32,033 nucleotides of DNA, from contig JALNXD010000033.1 of NCBI GenBank assembly GCA_023230565.1, positions 1 to 32,033 of the forward strand, read 5' to 3'. The notes below the pieces were generated by a model. It searched no databases and had not been told where the DNA came from. It saw nothing but the letters and a program-made list of their open reading frames with translations. Every line of letters starts with the position of its first letter. The stretch's first letter is position 1. The stretch is from Syntrophales bacterium (GTDB taxonomy: Bacteria; Desulfobacterota; Syntrophia; Syntrophales; UBA2210). Shown here in pieces: positions 9,701-15,670 of this stretch. A program made the position numbers and the translations under genes.

Positions 9701-12700
9701 GCAGTTCCAGTGTTCCATGGTCGGTGACAACAGAAAAGGTATCCGCACCCCCGAACTCATCTTTCAGCCATGCGGCAGCTCCGCGCTCCCGCCCATGTGC
9801 CAGCATATAGTCGTTGACGCGGGACTTGCTTTCAAAGCTGCCGTTCCATTGGATGATGGCATCGCTGATTTCATCGGCGGTGACAGGCTTCGGCGCAGCA
9901 GCCGGTTCAGCCTCCAATACGGATTCTTTTCCCGCAGGAGACACAGAAAAAACAGATGCGTCCTGCGTTGCCGAGATGGTCATCTCGGAGGAGTCCGCAA
10001 ACCGCTGAATCTGTTCTTTTATCGCATCCGGCAGACTGTCATCGTAGAATTTCACCGTCCTGTCCGGGTCAATATGGGCGATGGTCTTGTAATCGCCGTT
10101 TTCTGTCTCTTTCCGGTTCCAGACCGTCACACCGTTCCCCATAGCGCCGTACCCGATGTCGTAGCGGGACAGGTCAATCTCCTGTGCAAACGCCCGCAGG
10201 GTATAAACGCTCCGCTCATTGCTGCCCTCCGGGACAGCCGATACGGTCACATCAAACTGTGCCCGAAGCTGCTCCACATACCTATCGAGGGCATGGGACG
10301 GTACGCCGCACATATCCACATGCCCAACACCGGGGATGTTCCGGGTGGTCAGACGAATATCCAGCAGCTCGGCGGCCTGCCTTGCATCCTCGCCGTACAG
10401 TTCAAAGAAGTCACCCACCTGGAACAGCACCATATCGTCAGGATGATCGTGCTTAACATCGTTATAGGTGTTGTAGATGGAATTGCGCCGCAGATTCTGT
10501 TGATACAGTTCCTGTTCCTCCGGGGACAGATACCGGTCTTTCCGGATCAGGGAATCCACACGCTCGGCGGCCTTCGTCCAGTTCAGCTCCACAGGGGCAC
10601 ATCCGCCTTTGGTCAGCCGGATGCCCTTGGCGCTGTGATCCTCAGAGGAATGGTCAGCCCCGGACAGCGCATGAGAGCGCCCGCCGATACCGTACTCCTG
10701 TTTCAGAAAATCCGCTTTTTCCTTCATGGTGTGGTCTGCGGTAAAATAGGCGTAGATTCTGCCCTTGCCGCCCTCCACCGAGCTGCCGCCGGCAAGCGCT
10801 TCACTGATTTCATCCTCGGTAATAAAGCTCTGCGGCTCTGCTAATTCGGCAGGCCCGTCCGGATATTCCCGGCGCTCGGCGGAGATGTCTCTGACTCCCT
10901 GCCACAGTTCATCCATCCGGTGATAATGAAAGCGAAGAAGTTCTCTGTTTTCCGCGTAGTCATTCAGGAATGTGAGAAATTCGCCGCGAAGCGTATCGGC
11001 AAAAGCGCTGTCCGTCATCTTCTCGGCAAGCGCTGCGGTGGCGTCCGGATAACCGGCAGGAAGATCGTCCATGGAGGAGAAGTAGCCTACCTGGTTTGCT
11101 TCTTCACTCAGGTCATGCTTCAGATAGAGCAGACTCTGCGCCAGCTCGGAACGGACACGCCCGCCGGCCTCGGCAAGCTCCACATTGGAAGCAAAGCTGC
11201 CTTCGTCTAACAGCTGGCCGATTCTTTCCGCAGCAGTTTCCCATGTGATGACCTGAGAATCCACGGCATATCTGGCCTCACGGCCTTTGTGCAGATGAAT
11301 ACCGTCACCGTCATACCACGCGGCATAATCGCCGTGTTCGCCCCGGATGCCGTAGCCGCCATGGAATTCCCTTTGCAGCAGCGCCGCGATTTCTTTAATC
11401 GGTTTCTGCTTCTGGAACGCATCCGCAATATGCTCTCTGGCATGGCTCGTGTTGCTGCCGAAACGGAGCATATCGTCGATTTCCGACTGAGCAAAAGAAA
11501 AAACGGACAGCACTTCGGTTGTGCGATCCGCTTCATCAATCTGGGATATCTGCTCCTGTTCCGAGAGGAAAAGGTTCAGGGAAAGCTGTTCAAACTCTGT
11601 CCCGGCAGGATATCCGTTATTCAGTTCTTCCGGAGAATCCGGTTCCTCAGCTGTTAATTGTACACCAGCTCGTTCAGAATGATCTCCTCGGCCTGCGCCT
11701 TCAGCGTATTCATCATGCCCGCCCATTTCATCGGGTCTCTGCGCTTCAGTTCCTCCGTCACGCCGGCCTGCTTCGCCATCTGCGGCATCAGCTCGTCCAG
11801 TCTCCGGTGCGCCGTCCCGTCGATCTCCCGAAGGTGCGGATACAGCTGCTCCGACAGCACCAGACGGTTCCAGAGAATCGGGCGATGCTCCTTCAGATAC
11901 TGTTTCCGCATCTGCCCGTACTTCCCGATGGGTGTCTCCTCCTGTTCGCTCAGTCTGATGTCCGGGATCAGATAATCCCCGTTCTGCGTGTACGTCATTT
12001 CCATATTCTGCGCTCCTTTCCGTCAGTTTCTGACGTTCATAGTTTCGGATGGTCGCCCCGATTTCCCGCAGCACCTGCTGATTGATGCCGCTGACCGCCG
12101 TTCCCAGCGCGCCCGCCGTTTCCGGGGTGTTGAAATCGAAAACGCTCATAAAATCTTCGTGTTCAAAGTAGTTTTCCGGCTCCAGACCGCAGCGCAGCAT
12201 CAGGGAATAGCTGATGCTGACCTCGGCGGCATTCCGGAAGGCCACTCCGACATTGAATTCATCATACTCTTCCAGAAAAGAATCCTCAAGGATGCCGAGA
12301 ATGTCCCTGCGGTTGTCCTCCCAGTATTCCCGCGCCAGCTGCGAGGCCACAATCTCCAGCTGATCGGCAAGGCTTTCGCCTGCCGGCACACCGTAGTTTT
12401 TCTCCAGCATGGAGGACACGACCGGAATATGTTCCTCCTGCAGTTCCCACAGGTTCAGGCTTCTGGAATTGGGCCGGGTTCCGGTGTCCGAAACATCAAA
12501 CACATAGCGCAGTCTCTCGCGGTCGCCGCTGGTATCGATGAGCGCAATGCCCTTGGAACCGCGCCGCACATACCGGCGCATCGTATTGTTCCAGACGTCG
12601 AACTCCGCACAGGCGGTGGCGTCCGGGCGCTGGGCATGGATCATGACCTGCTCGTGATACGGATATTTGTACAGCCTCGACGCGGTGGCGAGAAAGGACT

Positions 12701-12779
12701 GCCAGCGCTCCAGACTTCCGGTCAGCTGCCGCTGCGCCTCTTCCGACATTCTTCGGTACTCCTGCAATTTGCTTGCCAT
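3702..12779 (-). CDS. Giant N6-adenine methylase / SNF2-type helicase fusion (3025 aa)
   Basis: A 3025-residue multidomain protein typical of these ICEs and possibly anti-restriction. Residues 1-250 begin with an ArdC-N-like module (FLATASRLYKYPYHEQVMIH, then IHAQRPDATACAEF). Residues 259-375 are a low-complexity linker rich in Arg, Gly, Glu and Ala. Three diverged copies of a roughly 80-residue module lie near 450-530, 655-750 and 963-1048. A MutS domain-I-like segment lies near 770-860 (MVLFQVGDFFELYGEDA, then DMCGVPSHALDRY). The methylase has motif I LEPSMGVGNFFG near 1492 and NVPF (for NPPF) near 1558. The helicase has HEVGAGKT near 2164, VDEAH near 2327, TGTPVSNS near 2378 and QRSGRIIRQGN near 2687. 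The tail is ERPSVLAKLHAPLP (PSV at 2998). The start follows AAAGGAG. A tnpV gene is embedded in another frame. Confidence 0.92.
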   Translation of the reverse strand: MASKLQEYRRMSEEAQRQLTGSLERWQSFLATASRLYKYPYHEQVMIHAQRPDATACAEFDVWNNTMRRYVRRGSKGIALIDTSGDRERLRYVFDVSDTGTRPNSRSLNLWELQEEHIPVVSSMLEKNYGVPAGESLADQLEIVASQLAREYWEDNRRDILGILEDSFLEEYDEFNVGVAFRNAAEVSISYSLMLRCGLEPENYFEHEDFMSVFDFNTPETAGALGTAVSGINQQVLREIGATIRNYERQKLTERSAEYGNDVHAERGLSDPGHQTERTGGDTHREVRADAETVSEGASPDSLEPSGAVGAAVSAPSGDRRDGAPETGRADAADGEAGRRDGGTEAQRPDEMGGHDEYAEGAGRGDHSERAGVQLTAEEPDSPEELNNGYPAGTEFEQLSLNLFLSEQEQISQIDEADRTTEVLSVFSFAQSEIDDMLRFGSNTSHAREHIADAFQKQKPIKEIAALLQREFHGGYGIRGEHGDYAAWYDGDGIHLHKGREARYAVDSQVITWETAAERIGQLLDEGSFASNVELAEAGGRVRSELAQSLLYLKHDLSEEANQVGYFSSMDDLPAGYPDATAALAEKMTDSAFADTLRGEFLTFLNDYAENRELLRFHYHRMDELWQGVRDISAERREYPDGPAELAEPQSFITEDEISEALAGGSSVEGGKGRIYAYFTADHTMKEKADFLKQEYGIGGRSHALSGADHSSEDHSAKGIRLTKGGCAPVELNWTKAAERVDSLIRKDRYLSPEEQELYQQNLRRNSIYNTYNDVKHDHPDDMVLFQVGDFFELYGEDARQAAELLDIRLTTRNIPGVGHVDMCGVPSHALDRYVEQLRAQFDVTVSAVPEGSNERSVYTLRAFAQEIDLSRYDIGYGAMGNGVTVWNRKETENGDYKTIAHIDPDRTVKFYDDSLPDAIKEQIQRFADSSEMTISATQDASVFSVSPAGKESVLEAEPAAAPKPVTADEISDAIIQWNGSFESKSRVNDYMLAHGRERGAAAWLKDEFGGADTFSVVTDHGTLELPWAKVQRQLGILVNDGRFFTEADRMLAQAEQIAAQSEVAPYERFTVIETDEGYGIWDDLHDGLYVDEDGVTADFDSEWVAENYLIELKEKIAQREAAEWEYVERSKYEAQSQETEQESAPAADVSADTNNTSEMESEPHFQDDNDLIGAELTLDGRRFAVDDVRDGRASLRDITFQNGTGFPIFRNEPVDTVRGILFPEKTTVPQVNLEAELTEAELALMRPQLDAAGIDYLVANAGYNRRTISFSSQHYREVQDMLDALPDNADEVVYSTETDKVYPGEQTGLPYDIVTERLRTEPEHTPPEPGVSTDDAINANPVSVQIGGEWQTFPNTGAAEQAMYEEYKAQTHRNAQNFRITDSDLGAGGAKAKYQANISAIRLLKQLEDEGLQASPDQQEVLSRYVGWGGLADAFDPEKENWRAEYAELKELLTPEEYEAARASTLNAHYTSPTVIHAMYEALENMGFESGNILEPSMGVGNFFGCLPESMQNSRLYGVELDSITGRIAKQLYPKADITVAGFETTDRRDFYDVAIGNVPFGQYQVNDRAYNRLGFSIHDYFFAKTLDQVRPGGVIAFVTSRYTMDKQSPEVRRYIAQRAELLGAIRLPNNAFKANAGTDVVSDIIFLQKRGCPIEIEPDWVHLGRNEDGFAINSYFVEHPEMILGRQSSESTQYGRQDFTVEPIEGLELADQLHDAVKYIRGTYQAAELPELGDDEALSDSIPADPNVKNYSYTVVDGEVYYRQNSLMSRPALNATASERVKGLVGLRDCLHHLIDLQMDAMTPDSAIRQAQAELNTLYDSFTAKYGLINSRANALAFQDDSSYYLLCTLEELDEEKQLKRKADIFTKRTIKPHEVVTSVDTPSEALALSISEKACVDLPYMTQLTGMDESALIDGLQGVIFHDPVKNEWQTADEYLSGNVRQKLREAEQAASADPAYLPNVEALRSSQPKDLDASEIEVRLGATWIDQKYIQQFMEETFEPPYYLRRSIQVHFSPFTAEWSISGKSQPSYNDVNAYMTYGTERANAYRILEDTLNLRDVRIYDTVTDPDGKERRVLNSKETTLAQQKQQAIKDAFSEWIWRDPDRRQELVTRYNELFNSNRPREYDGSHITFSGMNPEIHLREHQLNAVAHILYGGNTLLAHEVGAGKTFEMVAAAMESKRLGLCHKPMFVVPNHLTEQWASEFLRLYPSANILAATKKDFEPKNRKKFCARIATGDYDAIIIGHSQFERIPVSMERQERLLREQIGEVTEGIEELKNSRAERFTIKSMERTKKGLETKLKKLLESGRKDDVVTFEELGVDRLYVDEAHAFKNLFLYTKMRNVAGLSTTDAQKSSDMLLKCRYIDELTGGKGVVFATGTPVSNSMTELYTMMRYLQHDTLQKKGLAHFDCWASTFGETTTAIELAPEGTGYRARTRFAKFFNLPELMTLFKEVADIKTSDQLHLPVPEAVYHNVVAQPTEIQQAMVQELSERAAKVHAGAVDASVDNMLRITTDGRKLGLDQRIINPDLPDDPSSKVNMCVDNIYRIWDEGQADKLTQLVFCDLSTPKTGAPAAKAAKAVGSNLDSPELHAVESQIDITPEPEFTVYDDIREKLVARGIPREQIAFIHEANTEARKKELFAKVRSGQVRVLMGSTFKMGAGMNVQDRLVALHDLDAPWRPGDLEQRSGRIIRQGNRNKQVHIFRYVTEATFDAYLWQTLENKQKFISQIMTSKSPVRSCEDIDETALSYAEIKALCAGDERIKEKMDLDVDVARLKLMKANHQSQQYRLEDNILRHFPEQIEQNKGFIAGFQADMQTLAEHPHPQDGFAGMTVRGDVLTDKENAGAALVDAMKEVKGLEPVPIGSYRGFQMSLTLEDFGKQYVLTLKGKMSHRVELGKDPRGNLIRIDNALAGMETRLARVQEKLDSLYAQMDTAKAELGKPFPQEQELKEKSARLAQLNIELNIDDRTPIEAMVEVADSEPEVRSAVSAKSERPSVLAKLHAPLPQRDSHPKQNETEKEVR
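11654..12004 (-). CDS. tnpV: TnpV-family protein embedded in another frame of the giant gene
   Basis: A 116-residue frame, shifted by +1 relative to the giant ORF, that reads as a complete TnpV-family protein (transposon-encoded protein, first known from Tn4451-type elements). Recognisable parts are YTQNGDYLIPDI, PIGKYGQMRKQYLKEHR, LPHLREID-like LYPHLREIDGTA, LMPQMAKQAGVTEELK and the end AQAEEIILNELVY. A canonical AAAGGAG (12013-12019) lies 8 bases before its ATG, and it ends at its own TAA. TnpV function is unknown. In the giant frame the same DNA encodes a linker of Arg, Gly, Glu, Asp and Ala with almost no hydrophobic residues, as expected if the linker arose by overprinting an older gene. 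Confidence 0.82.
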   Translation of the reverse strand: MEMTYTQNGDYLIPDIRLSEQEETPIGKYGQMRKQYLKEHRPILWNRLVLSEQLYPHLREIDGTAHRRLDELMPQMAKQAGVTEELKRRDPMKWAGMMNTLKAQAEEIILNELVYN

Positions 12780-12796
12780 AGATCACATCTCCTTTC

Positions 12797-12834
12797 CAAA
12801 AAGAAAAGAGCGCCCGTATCACACGAACGCTTTC
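12797..12834 (-). terminator. Attenuator-like hairpin before the giant gene
   Basis: On the minus strand AAAGCGTTCGT and ACGGGCGCTCTTT pair around GTGAT with two G-U pairs and one bulge, followed by TTCTTTTTGG. The two mismatched positions pair only as G-U on the minus strand, which fits function in that RNA. It sits directly before the AAAGGAG of the giant gene. An 8-codon frame MWRKKAFV (12819-12845) overlaps the left arm. Confidence 0.65.
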
Positions 12835-12863
12835 TTCCTCCACATATTTTGATTTAGAACTAT

Positions 12864-12907
12864 CCTGTTTCAGATTTCTGCGGTTTCCCGCAAAAATCTG
12901 AAATAGG
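12864..12907. repeat. Long inverted repeat A in the giant gene leader
   Basis: Two 20-base arms (12864-12883 and 12888-12907) match at 18 of 20 positions around a 4-base loop (TTTC). The left arm starts with CCTGTTTCAGATTT. No U-tract follows. It lies between the transfer-assisting gene and the giant gene. Confidence 0.85.
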
Positions 12908-12917
12908 AATCAAGCCG

Positions 12918-12957
12918 TATTCCGAAATCGGGTGCGTCTGCACCTTTTTTCGGAATA
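12918..12957. repeat. Inverted repeat B with nested hairpin
   Basis: Perfect 10-base arms TATTCCGAAA and TTTCGGAATA (12918-12927, 12948-12957) enclose a second perfect stem GGTGC-GTCT-GCACC (12931-12944). It begins 3 bases after the stop codon of the transfer-assisting gene in the direction of transcription. It has no U-tract, so it is not a standard terminator. Confidence 0.85.
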
Positions 12958-12960
12958 GAA

Positions 12961-13179
12961 TCAGATATCGAAATCAGGGTAGAGCTCCAGCTGCCCGAAC
13001 TCCTCATCGGTCATTGTTCCCAGTTTTGCAAGCGTCCCCTCGGTCAGCGACAACAGCTGTACCTCATCGCGCTCCAGGTACTTCTTCATTTCCGTGAGTT
13101 TCTGCATCAGGTCGGTACGGCTGCTGCCGGCGCTGTAGATGCACATCAGATTCATCTCGTCATTGGTGAAATTCGTCAT
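12961..13179 (-). CDS. Transposon-transfer assisting family protein
   Basis: A 72-residue protein of the small family annotated as transposon-transfer assisting proteins, found in clostridial ICEs. It keeps the typical N-terminus TNDEMNLMCIYSAGSSRTDLMQKLTEMKKYL, the ELLSLT-like turn VQLLSLTEGTLAKL and the C-terminal MTDEEFGQLELYPDFDI. The ATG overlaps the stop codon of ardC (ATGA) and has AAGGGA ahead. The mechanism is not known; the name rests on genetic context. Confidence 0.88.
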   Translation of the reverse strand: MTNFTNDEMNLMCIYSAGSSRTDLMQKLTEMKKYLERDEVQLLSLTEGTLAKLGTMTDEEFGQLELYPDFDI

Positions 13180-15302
13180 ATCAGATCCCTTTCTGCGCTT
13201 TTTGTCTGCGCGGTCTTTTCGCTTCTGGACGGCGCGGGTGCATGGAGCATGGCCAGAACGGAAGGCTTTTTGCCCGATTCAGAAACCTGCTTATCTTCCT
13301 GAACGACCTGTCTGGCCGCTTCAAACAGTGCCGAAAGATCGGGAGCCTTTGGCTTGACCTCCGGCTGTTCCTTTGGACCGTTGTTGATGATGCCGTCGAT
13401 CATCCCGTAATCGTCCTCCATGGACATCTCCGCATTTTTCAGGTAATTGTCTGGCAGGAACGCCGGAAGCTGAACAAAGCCCACGCTGTCCACATAATGA
13501 GAGCTTACCGCACCCTGCTGCCTTAAGACAACAATGTCGCTGACGGACAGGCTGTGGCCGGTATAATCCTGCGGGTGGGCGGTGTTGAATTTCATGTACA
13601 GATCATCCAGACGGGCTTCTGTACTGCCGTCAGACGGGAGCGCCCCAGAATAGACTGCCTCGTAATGGTCAAATGCAGGCTCAAGCCCATGTTCCCGGAG
13701 ATAATGAGAATTCATAAAGCGAAGCTCTGCCAGTTCCGGATCTCTGCGGAGCTGATAAATGCAGTAACTGTCTGCCGGATTCTGTTGGAAGGCTTTCTGC
13801 CATCTGTTTTCCGTGATGACGGGAAACTGCTCCTTTACCGCCTCCCAGTCTGCGCGGTCAATGCCGAAGATGCCGTCGTGGTTCAGAATCTCTGTCTGTT
13901 CAAAAGCCATTGCCTCGGTATTGTCCCCATAAAGAAGATATACCGGCACATCGCGTTCAAACAGCTCCATGGCGCGCTCTTTTGTCAGCGGGAGCATCGC
14001 ATCATCCGTATAGCCGTAGGCATTCCGCGCCTCCACGGAAATCGCCGGGTCAGGCGGAATATCCGTTTCCGGCTCCGGGTTCTCCTGCACAGGCGGCTCG
14101 ATGGCAATCGCTGCATCCTGCGCAGCCTGCAACTCATCCAGTATTCCGATATCCGCAACCTGAAGCGGGGCGTTCTGCCCGATTCCGTGGGAGTTGCAGA
14201 TTTCCAGCGCCGATTCAGCCAGCGTGCTGATCTCCATATCCAGCTGACCGCCGTCGATTTCCTTCATGGATGCCTTATCGTAAATCGTGTAATCCACACC
14301 GGTGTCCGTGCGCTGAACGTGAAGATACCGCTCATCCACGACATAAAGGCGCTCCATCGCCATGGCAGGTTCAGCAGCAATCAGCTCCGCCTCGCGCTCT
14401 TTCAGGATTTCCGCATAGTGGCGGTCAATATCGTTGATAAGGCCGTCTGCGGTTTTGCTGATTACCTCCAGACTTTCCCGCAGCTCCGGCAGGGTTTTAT
14501 CCTTTGACCAGGACGCGATATAGCCAAAGCTGTTGTCGCCGGTAGCGATGCCGTAATAAGCGCACACCGCATAGGAGATGCTTTCTGCCTGCACTTCTTC
14601 GGTACTGCGGGAAAGTTCCGGTGTTTTCTCCTCAGTATCTTTGGCTCGATTGTGAAGCAGCGCGTGCGCCATCTCATGTATGACCGCAGATACCGTCTGC
14701 ACCTCGCTCATGCCTTCGCGGATGGCGATGTCCTGATGCTCCAGATCAAAGTAACCGTCCATACCGCCGCCCATCACCTCAACGGAAATGGGAACCGGAG
14801 AGGAGCGGCGCAGCGCCTCCATGAACACATCGTAATTCGCCACATTGCCCGACAGATCATGAGCCAGCTGGGGCAAAGGCTTGCCCTCGGTCTGTGAAAC
14901 GTCGAACACCGTCACCGGCTTGTACATGGGAATCTGGATGGTCTTTTCCTCCGTAATGATTTTCCCGTCCGCATCCAGCATGGGAAGCTGCGTATCCGGG
15001 TCGAGCTTTTCCTGCTCGATTTTCTTCTTGAAAGGAGTCGGAGCAATGATTTTTATGCCGTGTTCTCCCTTGATGACATTTCTGCCGAACTGATTCTTCC
15101 ATTTGTTGAAGCCCGCCACCAGCGTGGCGTCCGGCTTCTGCATGTGGATCAGCACCTGATTGTTTACGCTGTAATGGTGAAACCGGCTCATGGTCTGAAG
15201 ATACTGCGCATAGCTCTCCGACTGGAACAGCTCCTTGATACCGTCCTCAATACTCGCCGTGATCTCCTTCAGCCTGTCCCGGCTGCTCTGTTTTTCTGCC
15301 AT
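13176..15302 (-). CDS. ardC: ArdC-like anti-restriction protein with YodL and DUF4316-type modules
   Basis: A 708-residue protein. Its N-terminal half is ArdC-like: a single-strand DNA-binding module (residues about 25-150, with YLQTMSRFHHYSVNNQVLIH and GRNVIKGEHGIKIIAP) followed by a zinc metallopeptidase-like domain with HEMAH at 209-213. ArdC proteins are known to protect incoming single-stranded plasmid DNA from restriction. The C-terminal half carries YodL-like segments (KFNTAHPQDYTGHSLSVSDI) and a DUF4316-like segment ending LEDDYGMIDGIINNG in the family style. The end is KKPSVLAMLHAPAP plus a charged tail, shared with three other element proteins. I chose ATG 15302, which follows GGAAAGGA; the open frame extends to 15362 without a better site. 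Confidence 0.87.
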   Translation of the reverse strand: MAEKQSSRDRLKEITASIEDGIKELFQSESYAQYLQTMSRFHHYSVNNQVLIHMQKPDATLVAGFNKWKNQFGRNVIKGEHGIKIIAPTPFKKKIEQEKLDPDTQLPMLDADGKIITEEKTIQIPMYKPVTVFDVSQTEGKPLPQLAHDLSGNVANYDVFMEALRRSSPVPISVEVMGGGMDGYFDLEHQDIAIREGMSEVQTVSAVIHEMAHALLHNRAKDTEEKTPELSRSTEEVQAESISYAVCAYYGIATGDNSFGYIASWSKDKTLPELRESLEVISKTADGLINDIDRHYAEILKEREAELIAAEPAMAMERLYVVDERYLHVQRTDTGVDYTIYDKASMKEIDGGQLDMEISTLAESALEICNSHGIGQNAPLQVADIGILDELQAAQDAAIAIEPPVQENPEPETDIPPDPAISVEARNAYGYTDDAMLPLTKERAMELFERDVPVYLLYGDNTEAMAFEQTEILNHDGIFGIDRADWEAVKEQFPVITENRWQKAFQQNPADSYCIYQLRRDPELAELRFMNSHYLREHGLEPAFDHYEAVYSGALPSDGSTEARLDDLYMKFNTAHPQDYTGHSLSVSDIVVLRQQGAVSSHYVDSVGFVQLPAFLPDNYLKNAEMSMEDDYGMIDGIINNGPKEQPEVKPKAPDLSALFEAARQVVQEDKQVSESGKKPSVLAMLHAPAPSRSEKTAQTKSAERDLI

Positions 15303-15361
15303 ATACCATCCTTTCCGGGAAACAGGGCGCAGAGCCGAAGCCCCGCGCCCATCTCCCTGCA

Positions 15362-15670
15362 TTATTCATCCGAATTGCTGCCTTTGCTTCTGTCCGGCGG
15401 GACAGTGCCGGCCTCCTTTGCGCGTCTGCTTGCCGCCTCGCGCCGCGCTCTGGAAAACGGCTCGCGGACGGAAACACAGCTTTTCGGCACAATATAGCTT
15501 TTCGCACCGGCAGAGGAGCGCTTTTTCTCCTCATACACTTCTTCCGGACATTTTCTGCAAAGGGCGTCCAGCTTTTTAATCAGCCTCCTGTCATAGGTGT
15601 AGACGCTGGCGGTATCGTCTGCATCGGAAAACAGGATAATTGTTTCGCGTTCTGCGGGGCTCAGCTTCAT
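15362..15670 (-). CDS. Conserved ICE hypothetical protein (102 aa)
   Basis: A small basic protein of a family that I know only from clostridial ICEs, always next to topB. The N-terminal part (MKLSPAERETIILFSDADDTASVYTYD followed by LIKKLDALCRKCPEEV) is a compact alpha-beta module; the C-terminal third is rich in Arg, Lys, Glu and Ser and probably disordered. The family also carries PKxC-type cysteine near residue 65 (VPKSCVSVREPF). Its ATG overlaps the topB stop codon as ATGA. No function can be given. The gap of 59 bases to ardC contains only the latter's leader. Confidence 0.7.
   Translation of the reverse strand: MKLSPAERETIILFSDADDTASVYTYDRRLIKKLDALCRKCPEEVYEEKKRSSAGAKSYIVPKSCVSVREPFSRARREAASRRAKEAGTVPPDRSKGSNSDE

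Noticed and set aside
8955..10844. Plus-strand open frame of 629 codons opposite the giant gene
   Set aside because: Antisense shadow of conserved minus-strand domains; no family features or start signal.
12496..12843. Minus-strand frame starting MEEESVRVIRALFSFWKGD
   Set aside because: Begins at a GTG without a ribosome binding site, overlaps the start of the giant gene in another frame and resembles no family, unlike tnpV.
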